Assembly: GCA_913057435.1 (NCBI GenBank)
Contig: CAJXNY010000030.1
Span: 1 to 64,000, forward strand
Source of the DNA: an uncultured Oceanospirillaceae bacterium
GTDB taxonomy: Bacteria; Pseudomonadota; Gammaproteobacteria; Pseudomonadales; Balneatricaceae
Reading direction: 5' to 3'
DNA length: 64,000 nt
Made by a program: the position numbers and the translations under genes. This document shows, piece after piece, positions 1 through 8,636 of the stretch. Below the pieces are notes generated by a model. The model searched no databases, was not told the origin of the DNA, and saw only the letters and a list, made by a program, of their open reading frames with translations. The stretch's first letter is position 1. Every line of letters begins with the position of its first letter.

Positions 1-90
1 GGTGTTGCAGCTGTTCCAGCAAGCAATGACGTTGGCCGGGGCTCAATAGATCAACTGCTGGACAAGCTCGGAAAATAGGTGCTGCTTCAT
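1..90 (-). pseudogene. Possible frameshifted N-terminus of a transposase, cut by window edge
   Basis: On the minus strand a GGAGG site lies six bases before an ATG at 90. The reading frame gives MKQHLFSELVQQLIY and then stops at 43-45. If one base is restored near 47, reading continues as LSPGQRHCLLEQLQH to the window edge. This two-part pattern (a short 'F..L..QL' helix, then 'LSPGQR..LLEQL') resembles the start of IS1595-type transposases, but only about 30 residues are visible. It may be a decayed insertion sequence or the start of an unrelated gene. The resemblance is from memory of the family and is weak. Confidence 0.3.
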
Positions 91-956
91 CTGAAACCTC
101 CAGATACTTCGGGGTACACCTAAAGCTTAGTAGATATTCAACAATTAATAAGAACATAGCCGTGTCCGGGATCATTAAACCACTACAGCTTTTGCTCTGG
201 CGTGAGCGCTTTAGTGATAGGGGTGGGCCATTCATTTATCAATTTATAATTCTATGGGTCGTGTAATCCAATTGCTTATGATGTTAAGTTTGATGTTAAA
301 ACAGGTGGTAATATCTTTTCCTCACGAGTATCAATGAACGCTAATGGTTTTACTATAGATTATTTTTGATACTTGGAATATTCTTTGTATCTTATTGGAT
401 GATTTGTTTTTTTGATCTTTCTTACTTCTTGTATTCAGTTTCAGTTTTATCTCCGTTGTGAAATATGGTGGTTTATTAAATCTAAATTTATTCTGGTTAG
501 TTATAATCGAAACTAAGTATGTCGGTTATAAAATTCTTATTGTCTGTTTTGTTTCATTAAGGTTCCTGCTTGTTCATATTTGTATATCTTCTATGCGTTT
601 TGTTTTGTTCTTTCATATCGGTGCAAATGCTAGAGTCTTGCTAGTGTTTTCTGAGGATGTTTTGTTTATTTTATGATGGCTGTTTTACCGATATATGCAG
701 TAATTCAGTCCAGTTTGGAATTTTCCGCTGTGCGGCATGCTGATGTACCGATTATAACCGTCTCAATTCTCCCTTGAACGATGTAAAGAATATTTTTCTG
801 ACCTGAGTCGTGGATTTTTAAAATGTCGAGTTCCGTTATTGCGGTGATTGGGTCGCATACATCTTCGACACACGATGGCCCTGATCGCCAGGTGCTTGAC
901 GCAGTGGGCCGAAGGGGAGCGAGACTCCCATCGGGATAATCTACAACAGCAGGAGA
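91..956. other. AT-rich gene-less region
   Basis: No convincing gene is seen. From about 120 to 720 the sequence is clearly richer in A and T than the surrounding genes, with many TTT and TAT runs. The one open frame of note (458-676, 72 codons) is made of Leu, Phe, Val and Ile from low-complexity AT-rich DNA, has no ribosome site and is probably chance. Composition returns to normal after about 720. Together with the transposase-like fragment at the edge, this suggests a foreign or decayed segment upstream of the DUF4347 gene. Confidence 0.5.
876..934 (+). promoter_or_regulatory. Candidate structured RNA leader
   Basis: A GC-rich patch in AT-rich surroundings, about 220 bases before the DUF4347 gene at 1157. 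It holds a hairpin with CCGA at 909-912 pairing with TCGG at 931-934 and, inside, GGGAG at 915-919 pairing with CTCCC at 925-929. Just before it, GGCCC near 876 can pair with GGGCC near 906, enclosing a small TGC/GCA hairpin. No poly-T follows, so it is not a standard terminator. I do not recognise it as a known riboswitch class. It could be a leader RNA or chance pairing. Confidence 0.25.
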
Positions 957-1156
957 ATGAGGTGGTTCTCGGCCTTAAGGGCTGTCATGAATCCGTCGCT
1001 GACAGTCCAAAGCTTCAAACTGACTAACTTAAGCATACCTGAAATCCGATGCCCAGATCCTCGGGTTGCATTGCTGTCATTAAACGCAGATATCGAACAA
1101 AGCCACTGTTATAGGCAACAGTTTCTTACATTATTAAGTATACCAGGAACAAGTTA

Positions 1157-4100
1157 ATGGAACCTAATACCGCGCTCTCAACTTCTTCTGTAACACAACT
1201 AATTATTATTGATAGTCGTGTATCTCATCATGAGAGCCTCCTGACCGGCCTGGAGAACAATACGGCAGTTTTACACCTGAACGATCAACAGGATGGTCTG
1301 AATCAGATTAGTATGGCATTGGCGCAATACAGCAATCTTGATGGGCTACAGATTGTCTCCCATGGCAGTAGCGGTAGACTTTTACTCGGTGGATCCTCAG
1401 TAGATGCTGACAGCTTGATGGCGCAGCAGGGGCAATTAGCGCTTTGGGGTGAGGCATTAAATACTGACGCGGATATTTTGTTATACGGCTGTAATGTGGC
1501 TGCGGGTGAACAGGGGCGAGCTTTTGTCGATCAACTGGCTGGTTTTACCGGCGCGGATGTCGCTGCTTCAGATGATCTGACCGGGGCGAAGGCGCTGGGC
1601 GGGAACTGGACGTTAGAATATGCCACTAGCAATATTGAACAGTCTGGCTTTGGTTTAGAGCAGGTGGAGGGCTACTTATCCACACTGAACTGGCAAGCGG
1701 TGGGTAGTGCGGGTCTCTCAGAAGGGGGGAGCTCCTATACAGAGATCGAGGTCGATAGTACTGGTATCCCCTACATGGTGTATCAGGATACAACGAATGA
1801 CCAAAAGGCCACCTTAATGAAGTTCGAGGACGGCAGCTGGCAGACGGTAGGTGATGCAGGCTTCTCAGCTGGAGCTGTCAAGTATACCGATGTTGAGTTT
1901 GATAGTGCTGATACACCCTATGTGGTGTACCAGGATGCTGCTAAAGGCGATAAGGCCACCGTAATGAAATTTGAGGGCGGTAATTGGCAGGCAGTAGGTA
2001 GTACTGGCTTTTCAACAGGGACCGCTAACTTCATAGATATGGCGTTGGATAGCACTGGTGCCCTCTATGTGGCGTATCAGGATGCTGCTAACAGCAACAA
2101 AGCCACGGTGATGAAATTTGTAGATGACAGCTGGCAGCCGGTGGGCAGTGCGGGTTTTTCAACTGCGGGTGTTGCTGACACAGGCCTTGCGTTTGATAAC
2201 GCTGGCACCCCCTATGTGGTGTATCAGGATCATTCTGATGGCATGAAGGCCACGTTGATGAAATTTGTCGACGACAGCTGGCAAACGGTGGGCAATGGTG
2301 GGTTCTCCGCTGGGCTCGTTAGTTATACCGATGTTGCTTTCAACAGTGCTGGCATACCCTATGTGGTGTATTCAGATCTTGCTAACAGCAGCAAGGCTAC
2401 GATGATGAAATTTGAGGACGACGTCTGGCAGACAGTAGGTGATGCAGGCTTCTCAGCTGGATACGTCTCTTTTACAAACGTTGCGTTTGATAATACTGAC
2501 ACACCTTATGTGGTGTATCAGGATGGCGCTAATAGCGAAAAAGCCACGGTGATGGTATTTGAGGACGATAGCTGGCAGGTCGTGGGAAGTACCGGTATCT
2601 CGGATGGAAAGGCCTATTTCACCGATGTTGAGCTTGCTAACGATGGCACTCTCTATGTGGGATATCGAGATTTCGGTAATGAAAAGAAAGCCACGGTACT
2701 GGAATGGACACCGAATGAGTTGCCAGCGCTGACCAGTCTGAATGGCACCCCTACCTTTATTGAAGGTCAGAACGCTGTAGTGCTGGATAGTGATGTTGCC
2801 ATCTCCGATGCTGAACTGGACGCCTTAAATGGTGGGAATGGTAATTATGCTGGTGCAAGTCTGATGCTTGCTCGCAACGATGAGGCAAGCGCAGATGATG
2901 CTTTCAGTCTGGATCTCAGTGGTTCACCGTTGGTTGCGCTGTCTGGTAGTGATATCCAGACGGGTGGTCAGACCTTTGCCACCTTTGTAGTGAACTCTGG
3001 GGCTCTCACCATCAATTTCACCAGCACTGATACAGTAGCAACCACAGCGCTGGTGAATGACGTGATACAACGCATTGCTTACAGCAACAGTTCGGGCGTG
3101 CCGCCGGAATCGGTGATACTGGATTATAGTTTCAATGACGGTACGGATAGTACGGCGGGCATCAACCAGGTTGCAGTCACTATTACTCCTGCTGTTGATA
3201 CGCCACCGTCCAGCGGTGGAAGCGGGGGGACACCGCCCGCGATACCGACGGATAAGGTAAAAGAAACTGTTGATGGTGTAGAGGTGGAGAAAAAGACCAC
3301 CACTGATAGTGATGGCAATACCAGCACCACCATCACGATTGATCCGGTCTCTGATAGCCGCCAGGAGGACTCTGGTACCAATAATGGCGATAAAGCCGAT
3401 ATTCCGCTGATTGAAGAAAATGATGGTAATGCTGCGCTGTCAGTCGCACTGCCGACCGGTGTCGGCGTGACAGCGGAAGGTGCGGGTGAAGCGGGCAAGG
3501 CCAGTAATAGCCTGGGCGCCCTGATTCGGCTGATCGATGATACGGCTGAAGCGGGTAATAAAAGTAAGATGCTCAGCGGTGGTGAACAGTTCCTACAGAC
3601 GCTGCAGGATGAAAACCTCTGGGTGAATAAGCTCACCCTGACGATCGCTGACAACACTACGCCAGCTGCACCGATTGTGATCAGCGGTAATACGCAGACC
3701 ATCACCGCGACCGGTATGGATAACAGTAAGGCGGCACTGGTAATTGATGCGACGTCTCTCCCTGCGGACACCGTACTGCAGCTGGATGATGTGGAGTTTG
3801 CGGTAATTGTTGGTCCGGCGACACTGACCGGTGGTGAGGGCCAGAATACTGTCTTTGCCGGTGCGGGTAGCCAGACCATCGTACTGGGTGCTGATGATGA
3901 CCAGCTCTACGGTGGTGATGGTGACGATACCGTTGGCTCGAAAGGCGGTGATGATCTGATCTTCGGTGAAAACGGTAACGACACGCTGTTTGGTGGTGAC
4001 GGCAAAGACCAGCTACACGGTGGCCGCGACACTGACACCGTGACATTCGACGGCAACCGTGAAGACTATGAGGTTGTGCAGGTGAATGGTGTTATTACGG

Positions 4101-4564
4101 TCACCCGTAAAGCCGATGACAGCGATGTCGATACCCTGATTAATGCCGAACAGATCCAGTTTGCAGATCAGAATATGGCACTGACATACGACAGTGAGCT
4201 GAACGCACTGGCTGGTCTGTACGGTGAGATACTTGACCGTCAGGCAGACCTGGGTGGATTCCAGTGGTGGGCTGAGTCAATGGATAATGGCCTGGGTCTG
4301 GGAGGCGCAGTCATCAGCATCATGCGCTCCGACGAATTTGTGGATAAATCGGGTATCCAGCTAGATCAGCTCTCCGCTGATGCTCAGGTTGAAGCGCTGT
4401 ATACCAATCTACTGAATCGAGATTCTGATGCGGAAGGCAAAGCGTTCTGGCTGGCCCGCTTGGGCGACAGTGTCAGTTTTGATCAGGTTGCCGAAGGCTT
4501 TATGCAGTCCAGTGAAATGCAGCAACATTATGTGGCAGCAGAGGGCTGGGATTTCTTTGTCTGA
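1157..4564 (+). CDS. Secreted DUF4347 / propeller-repeat / RTX / DUF4214 protein
   Basis: Large modular protein of 1135 residues, very acidic and without a classical signal peptide. Modules in order: DUF4347 at about 12-172 (with VSHGS and LLYGCNVAAGEQG, a His and Cys spaced as in CHAT/caspase-like folds, which is an inference); seven 49-residue repeats at 178-520; a cadherin-like beta domain at about 525-680; a Ser/Gly/Pro linker near 685; a conserved module at about 700-890; hemolysin-type calcium-binding repeats at about 891-960 (GGDGDDTVGSKGGDD); and DUF4214 at about 1013-1135, ending in an aromatic, acidic tail (WDFFV). RTX repeats and such a tail are typical of type I secretion substrates, so it is probably exported and calcium-folded. 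No type I transporter is in the window. Its ends match those of the giant protein at 48118-54072. The ribosome site is weak (AGGAAC). Confidence 0.85.
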   Translation: MEPNTALSTSSVTQLIIIDSRVSHHESLLTGLENNTAVLHLNDQQDGLNQISMALAQYSNLDGLQIVSHGSSGRLLLGGSSVDADSLMAQQGQLALWGEALNTDADILLYGCNVAAGEQGRAFVDQLAGFTGADVAASDDLTGAKALGGNWTLEYATSNIEQSGFGLEQVEGYLSTLNWQAVGSAGLSEGGSSYTEIEVDSTGIPYMVYQDTTNDQKATLMKFEDGSWQTVGDAGFSAGAVKYTDVEFDSADTPYVVYQDAAKGDKATVMKFEGGNWQAVGSTGFSTGTANFIDMALDSTGALYVAYQDAANSNKATVMKFVDDSWQPVGSAGFSTAGVADTGLAFDNAGTPYVVYQDHSDGMKATLMKFVDDSWQTVGNGGFSAGLVSYTDVAFNSAGIPYVVYSDLANSSKATMMKFEDDVWQTVGDAGFSAGYVSFTNVAFDNTDTPYVVYQDGANSEKATVMVFEDDSWQVVGSTGISDGKAYFTDVELANDGTLYVGYRDFGNEKKATVLEWTPNELPALTSLNGTPTFIEGQNAVVLDSDVAISDAELDALNGGNGNYAGASLMLARNDEASADDAFSLDLSGSPLVALSGSDIQTGGQTFATFVVNSGALTINFTSTDTVATTALVNDVIQRIAYSNSSGVPPESVILDYSFNDGTDSTAGINQVAVTITPAVDTPPSSGGSGGTPPAIPTDKVKETVDGVEVEKKTTTDSDGNTSTTITIDPVSDSRQEDSGTNNGDKADIPLIEENDGNAALSVALPTGVGVTAEGAGEAGKASNSLGALIRLIDDTAEAGNKSKMLSGGEQFLQTLQDENLWVNKLTLTIADNTTPAAPIVISGNTQTITATGMDNSKAALVIDATSLPADTVLQLDDVEFAVIVGPATLTGGEGQNTVFAGAGSQTIVLGADDDQLYGGDGDDTVGSKGGDDLIFGENGNDTLFGGDGKDQLHGGRDTDTVTFDGNREDYEVVQVNGVITVTRKADDSDVDTLINAEQIQFADQNMALTYDSELNALAGLYGEILDRQADLGGFQWWAESMDNGLGLGGAVISIMRSDEFVDKSGIQLDQLSADAQVEALYTNLLNRDSDAEGKAFWLARLGDSVSFDQVAEGFMQSSEMQQHYVAAEGWDFFV
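1688..2716 (+). repeat. Seven tandem 147-bp repeats coding a probable seven-bladed propeller
   Basis: Residues 178-520 of the DUF4347 protein are exactly seven units of 49 residues. Each unit starts with a WQ.VG..G(F/L/I)S core, continues through D..G.PYVVYQD and ends with KAT.MKF. All seven have the same length with no insertions, and only the last ends differently (KATVLEWTPN). Seven regular beta-rich repeats suggest a single closed beta-propeller, perhaps a ligand- or sugar-binding platform. The fold is inferred from repeat number and pattern. Confidence 0.85.
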
Positions 4565-4783
4565 GCTTGGCCGGTCTGAATATGATATCTGATAGTTTTA
4601 GGGTGAAAATCTGTACCTGAAAGAATGCAGGGTCCCAGTTCGGGCTGTCGTCAGCATTATCTGGCTGCAATGCTGCGGGTGAAAGCAAGATATGCGTGTA
4701 TCGATGGGTAGGGGCGGGCAATAGCAAGCCCGCTCTGCTTACGGCACAATACTCAGCCTTCTGATAAACAGTGGTAACCTTCC

Positions 4784-5026
4784 ATGCAATGTCGAACCGG
4801 GTGTGGCGCCTGCTGTATAGCGCCCAGTATTTCCAGCCTGAACAAGCCCGCCGGTGAGCGTTGCCTGCACCTGACAGTGGAGAATCTGTGTGCGCTGTTT
4901 GGTCAGCCAGAACGACCCGAGGCCTGTGGTGAGTTTCAGGCTGAGCTTGAGGTGTGTGGGGATAGTCGGGATCAGGCACTGCAGCGTATTACTCTGCTCG
5001 AACTGGAAACTTCGCCTGCCGTCTGA
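4784..5026 (+). CDS. YkgJ-type cysteine cluster protein
   Basis: Small protein of 80 residues starting MQCRTGCGACC, with further cysteines near residues 27, 36 and 48. The CxxxCxxCC start followed by spaced single cysteines is the mark of the YkgJ/UPF0153 family, whose members probably bind zinc or an iron-sulfur cluster and have no proven reaction. The length is normal for the short members. It lies alone between the DUF4347 gene and the LysE-type exporter gene, in the same direction, with 143 bases to the exporter start. Family assignment is good; function is unknown. Confidence 0.75.
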   Translation: MQCRTGCGACCIAPSISSLNKPAGERCLHLTVENLCALFGQPERPEACGEFQAELEVCGDSRDQALQRITLLELETSPAV

Positions 5027-5169
5027 GTCTTGTGCCAGCGTCACCCGTGCGAAGCGTGATGCTATATTCCTCAAGCATTGCCGTTAAACCACAAAACCGT
5101 CCAATATTTCCCCCATTACCTTCACCATACTCCTGCTTTCAGTACCGTTTGGGTACAGGAGGCAGGGTA

Positions 5170-5802
5170 ATGGTGAGTGAATATCTTGATGAATTTCTGC
5201 TGGTATCCGTAGCGCACTTTCTGGCGCTGCTTAGCCCCGGGCCAGATTTTATTCTGCTGGTGCGCAGCAGCCTGCGGTTTCCTTTTCGAGTGGCCAGCGG
5301 TGTCTGTCTGGGGATTGCGCTGGCTAATGCGTTCTATATCGCTCTCTGTCTGTTCAGTATTCAGTTGCTGTCGCAGTTGACCGAGCTGTACGAAATGATT
5401 CGTTATATCGGTGCGGCTTATCTGATCTATCTGGGCGTCATGCTGTTACGGAGCACGTCGGCGGGCTATGTCATTGAGTCAGACTCGTCCGCTGTGGTGC
5501 AGGTCAGTTATTTCAGCCGGGAGCTGCGCAGTGGCTTTCTTGCCAGCCTGCTGAATCCGAAAATTTCGCTGTTCTATCTGAGTCTGTTTACCCTGGTGAT
5601 CGATAGCGAAACCCCGGTTGGGGTGCGCAGTGCCTACGGTGGCTGGATGTTTCTGATTGTATTGCTGTGGGATCTGATGCTGGCTCGGTTTATTGGCACA
5701 GCAGTGATGCGTTCGCTGTTTTCAACCGGGCTGTCATGGGTGGAAAAGGTGTGCGGTGCGGTGCTTACGGCGGCGGGTGTCAGTCTGGCGCTTGAGCGCT
5801 GA
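5170..5802 (+). CDS. LysE/RhtB-family amino acid exporter
   Basis: Inner-membrane protein of 210 residues with about six hydrophobic segments. It has the family signature near the N-terminus (LALLSPGPDFILLVR) and the conserved NPK..LF motif in the middle (LLNPKISLFYLSLF). Members export amino acids such as lysine, threonine, homoserine or their lactones; the substrate cannot be read from sequence. The ATG at 5170 is chosen because a strong AGGAGG site stands just before it. An in-frame upstream start at 5032 would add 46 non-hydrophobic residues that do not fit the family. Convergent with the lipoprotein gene, with a hairpin between them. Confidence 0.88.
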   Translation: MVSEYLDEFLLVSVAHFLALLSPGPDFILLVRSSLRFPFRVASGVCLGIALANAFYIALCLFSIQLLSQLTELYEMIRYIGAAYLIYLGVMLLRSTSAGYVIESDSSAVVQVSYFSRELRSGFLASLLNPKISLFYLSLFTLVIDSETPVGVRSAYGGWMFLIVLLWDLMLARFIGTAVMRSLFSTGLSWVEKVCGAVLTAAGVSLALER

Positions 5803-5809
5803 CGTTGTT

Positions 5810-5832
5810 ACTGCCCGTACCAGACGGGCAGT
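5810..5832. terminator. Hairpin between convergent genes
   Basis: Perfect 9-bp inverted repeat ACTGCCCGT / ACGGGCAGT with a 5-base loop, lying exactly in the 39-base gap between the ends of the LysE-type gene and the lipoprotein gene. It has no long T run on either side, so it would be a weak or factor-assisted terminator, but the position suits a two-way stop. Confidence 0.55.
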
Positions 5833-5841
5833 GACTGAGGC

Positions 5842-6714
5842 TTACTTGGGCAGGCGGCCGACTTCCAGGCAGCTGTCCAGATCTTTCAGGTCACAGCCTT
5901 TGTTGTACCAGGTCTGTTTATCCTCTTCAGCTTTGGCCATGCGGCCGGCCATACGACAGGAGGAGATGTCGCCCAGCTCGCAACCGCGCTGGTAATACAG
6001 CGCCGCACCGACTTTATCACGCAGGCGTTCCATGCCACGGTAGGCAAAGTTGTAGCAGGCCTGGGCGTTACCGTTACTGCAGCAGGCTTCATGTGCTTCA
6101 GCGAGTGGCTGGGGGAACATTGCCACGGCAGCGGTGCAGACTTCAGTCACTTTGGCTGGTTTAGGGACCGGCTTACGCACCAGGAAATTCTTCTCTGCAA
6201 TGACGTTACCCTGGTACTCAAGGCGAATCGTCCATTGGCCATCTACCCGTTCATTTTCGGATTCAAACTGCCACATGCTGTAGTTCGGCCGACCGAAGTA
6301 CAGGGTGTCTTGCCAGCTGGACTCAGTGGTTGTCTGGCCATTGGCCTGCAGCATTTCCGGGTGAATAGCACGTACAGTGACGGGCAAGCTGGCTTTGATC
6401 TCTCCCGTTACTTTAGTCGTGCCAGCGGTAACGGCCAGCACCTGCTTCGCCTGATAGCGGAAACCAAAGTAGTTGCCGATTTCAGCGGGAATCATAAAAC
6501 CGCGTTTGAAGTCATAACCGGTCACAGTGCCCTGATTTGTGCTCGGTGTTGCCAGGCCTGATTTTTCAATCTCGACGGTAACGTTCGTCTGGATTTTCTC
6601 GGCTGCCGGGGTAACAGCAGCAACGGTGGTGTTTGGCTGGATGGTATTGCAGCCTGCCAGAGTGGCCAATGCTGCGGATACCAGCATCGCTTTGAAGAGC
6701 GTACGTGCTTTCAT
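5842..6714 (-). CDS. Lipoprotein with DUF3859-like domain and cysteine-rich Sel1-like repeats
   Basis: Protein of 290 residues. The start at 6714 is chosen over a longer frame because it begins a clear lipoprotein signal (MKARTLF, a hydrophobic run, then the lipobox LAGC) and is preceded by AAGGGA. After the lipid-anchored Cys comes a beta-rich domain at about 30-190 resembling DUF3859 (pattern VEIEKSGL...G, ending LEYQGNVIAEKNF). From about residue 195 it has evenly spaced cysteines (EACCSNGNAQACYNFAYRG, RGCELGDISSCRMAG, KGCDLKDLDSCLEVG). These are Sel1-like helical repeats of the cysteine-paired type, suggesting a disulfide-bonded periplasmic protein-binding domain. Function unknown. Confidence 0.7.
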   Translation of the reverse strand: MKARTLFKAMLVSAALATLAGCNTIQPNTTVAAVTPAAEKIQTNVTVEIEKSGLATPSTNQGTVTGYDFKRGFMIPAEIGNYFGFRYQAKQVLAVTAGTTKVTGEIKASLPVTVRAIHPEMLQANGQTTTESSWQDTLYFGRPNYSMWQFESENERVDGQWTIRLEYQGNVIAEKNFLVRKPVPKPAKVTEVCTAAVAMFPQPLAEAHEACCSNGNAQACYNFAYRGMERLRDKVGAALYYQRGCELGDISSCRMAGRMAKAEEDKQTWYNKGCDLKDLDSCLEVGRLPK

Positions 6715-6864
6715 TTTTGAGTCCCTTATAAAAAACGGCCGGATTATACGAAGGTCAAACACCGGCGGCAATGGCCGAGCGAGAAATACCGGTTGAGGAC
6801 TGTTTTTAAAAGGTTTTTGTGATTAGTGCTGTGAGTGGGAGGAACATCATAAGTGGCAAGCAAT

Positions 6865-6895
6865 AAAAACGCCCAGCCGTTGCCGGGTGAGCGTT
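6865..6895 (-). terminator. Terminator of putP
   Basis: On the minus strand, about 65 bases past the putP stop, AACGC pairs with GCGTT around an imperfect inner stem and a short loop. It is followed at once by TTTTTATT, the layout of an intrinsic terminator. Confidence 0.75.
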
Positions 6896-6960
6896 GTGAA
6901 CCAGTGGGTGCTCTGGTCAGGGGAGTGGCAGCGCTATGCTGGCTGCCTTATTCGCCGCTA

Positions 6961-8451
6961 TTACAGCTGGCTTTTGTAACGGTCGAACTCGTCCTGTACG
7001 GACTGCTCTGGCTCGCCAGTTGCTTTGCTGACCGCGATGATCGCAATCGTAGCAAAGATGATGCCCGGCACGATCTCGTAGATATCGAAGATACCACCGG
7101 AGATCTGTTTCCAGGCCACCACGGTAACGCCACCGATGATGACACCGGCCAGTGCGCCGTTGCGGTTCATGCCTTTCCAGTACAGTGCCAGCAGCAGTGC
7201 CGGACCGAAGGCCGCGCCAAAGCCAGCCCAGGCGTAAGACACCAGGCCCAGTACCGAGCTTTCCGGGTTCAGTGCCAGCATCATCGCCACCAGTGACAGA
7301 CCGACAACCGCAACACGGCCGACCATGACCACTTCAGCCTGAGAAGCGTCTTTGCGGATGATCTGCTTGTAGAAATCTTCTGCCAGGGCGGAAGAGCTCA
7401 CCAGCAGCTGGGAGTCAGCAGTGGACATGATTGCCGCCAGAATTGCTGCCAGCAGGATGCCTGCCACAACCGGGCTGAACATGGCGTTGACCAGTACCAT
7501 GAAGATCTTCTCGCCATCGGCCAGATCACCGGCCATCTGGTTGTCCACATACAGAATACCGACCAGGCCAACCAGCAGTGCGCCGGCCATGGACAGAGCT
7601 GTCCAGATCACCGCGATACGGCGTGCTGTGGGTACATCTTCGTTAGAACGGATGCCTTTGAAGCGCGCCAGGATATGTGGCTGACCGAAGTAGCCCAGGC
7701 CCCAGGCCATCAGGGACACAATGGCAATCCAGGACAGCGGCTCGCCTTTGGCGTCGTTCCAGACCGTCAGCAGTTCCGGGTTTTTCGCTTCCAGCGTGGC
7801 AAACAGCTCGCCCGCACCGCCGTTAGACTGCAGTGCAATGACCGGTACCATCACCAGTGCCGCGGCCATCAGCAGGCCCTGTACCAGGTCCGTCCAGGAC
7901 ACTGCCAGGAAACCACCAAACAGGGTGTAAGACACCACACAGAACGTGCCGATAACCAGCGCGGTGGTGTAATCCAGACCGAATACGGTTTCAAACAGCT
8001 TGCCACCTGCCACCAGCCCGGAGCTGGTGTAGAACAGGAAGAACAGCAGAATGAAGAAGGCAGAGATCACCTGCAGTGCTTTGGAGTTGTCTTTGAAGCG
8101 GTTGGCGAAAAACTCCGGCAGGGTCAGTGAATCATTGGCCACAATGGAGTAGGTGCGCAGGCGCTTGGCAACCAGCAGCCAGTTCAGCCAGGTACCCATC
8201 AGCAGGCCTGCGGCCAGCCACAGGGATTCCATACCAGAAGCAAAGGCGTAGCCAGGCAGGCCCAGCAGCAACCAGCCGCTCATATCGGAGGCACCGGCAG
8301 ACAGTGCTGCAGGCCATGGGCCCAGCGAGCGACCGCCGAGGAAATAGTCAGCCGAGTTGGCTGTGCGTTTATAAGCGTAGATACCGATACCCAGCATTAC
8401 CGCCAGGTACACGAGGAATGTGCCAATAATGGCACCGCTGTTTTCGATCAT
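6961..8451 (-). CDS. putP: Sodium/proline symporter PutP
   Basis: Inner-membrane carrier of 496 residues, the usual PutP length, with about 13 hydrophobic segments. It takes up proline with sodium ions. Family signs include the SSS-family region DYFLGGRSLGPWPAALS, the SGWLLLGLPG segment of the sodium/proline core and the AAILAAIMSTADSQLLVSSS helix. It lies downstream of putA and the detached PutA domain in the same direction, with 185 bases between, so transport and breakdown of proline are probably expressed together or from linked promoters. A hairpin at 8565-8597 separates it from putA. The ribosome site (AGAGG) is rather far from the ATG. Confidence 0.95.
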   Translation of the reverse strand: MIENSGAIIGTFLVYLAVMLGIGIYAYKRTANSADYFLGGRSLGPWPAALSAGASDMSGWLLLGLPGYAFASGMESLWLAAGLLMGTWLNWLLVAKRLRTYSIVANDSLTLPEFFANRFKDNSKALQVISAFFILLFFLFYTSSGLVAGGKLFETVFGLDYTTALVIGTFCVVSYTLFGGFLAVSWTDLVQGLLMAAALVMVPVIALQSNGGAGELFATLEAKNPELLTVWNDAKGEPLSWIAIVSLMAWGLGYFGQPHILARFKGIRSNEDVPTARRIAVIWTALSMAGALLVGLVGILYVDNQMAGDLADGEKIFMVLVNAMFSPVVAGILLAAILAAIMSTADSQLLVSSSALAEDFYKQIIRKDASQAEVVMVGRVAVVGLSLVAMMLALNPESSVLGLVSYAWAGFGAAFGPALLLALYWKGMNRNGALAGVIIGGVTVVAWKQISGGIFDIYEIVPGIIFATIAIIAVSKATGEPEQSVQDEFDRYKSQL

Positions 8452-8564
8452 GGGGTTTTATAACCTCTATTCTTATCGTGTTGGATCCGTTTCTAAACCA
8501 TGCTGAGCAGCATGGCAGACCTGAAACTGACGTCGGCTATTTCAGGCATTGCGCGTAAACGGAC

Positions 8565-8597
8565 TGAGTCACCGACACCAAACATGTCGGCGACTCA
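8565..8597 (-). promoter_or_regulatory. Strong hairpin between putA genes and putP
   Basis: TGAGTC-A-CCGACA pairs with TGTCGG-C-GACTCA around a 7-base loop: 12 paired bases per arm with one A-C mismatch. No T run follows. It sits about 40 bases past the end of the detached PutA domain and 115 bases before putP, so it may stabilise an upstream mRNA end or give partial termination and set the putA to putP ratio. A second small hairpin (TGCTA/TAGCA) lies at 8603-8615. Confidence 0.45.
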
Positions 8598-8636
8598 TCT
8601 ACTGCTAAAGTAGCAGGCATCGGAAAGCGCGCGAAT

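Noticed and set aside
458-676. 72-codon frame in the AT-rich left region
   Set aside because: Low-complexity hydrophobic product from AT-rich DNA, no ribosome site, no family resemblance.
957-1157. 66-codon frame just before the DUF4347 gene
   Set aside because: No ribosome site fitting the start beyond a chance GGAG, mixed composition, no motif; it may be leader DNA.
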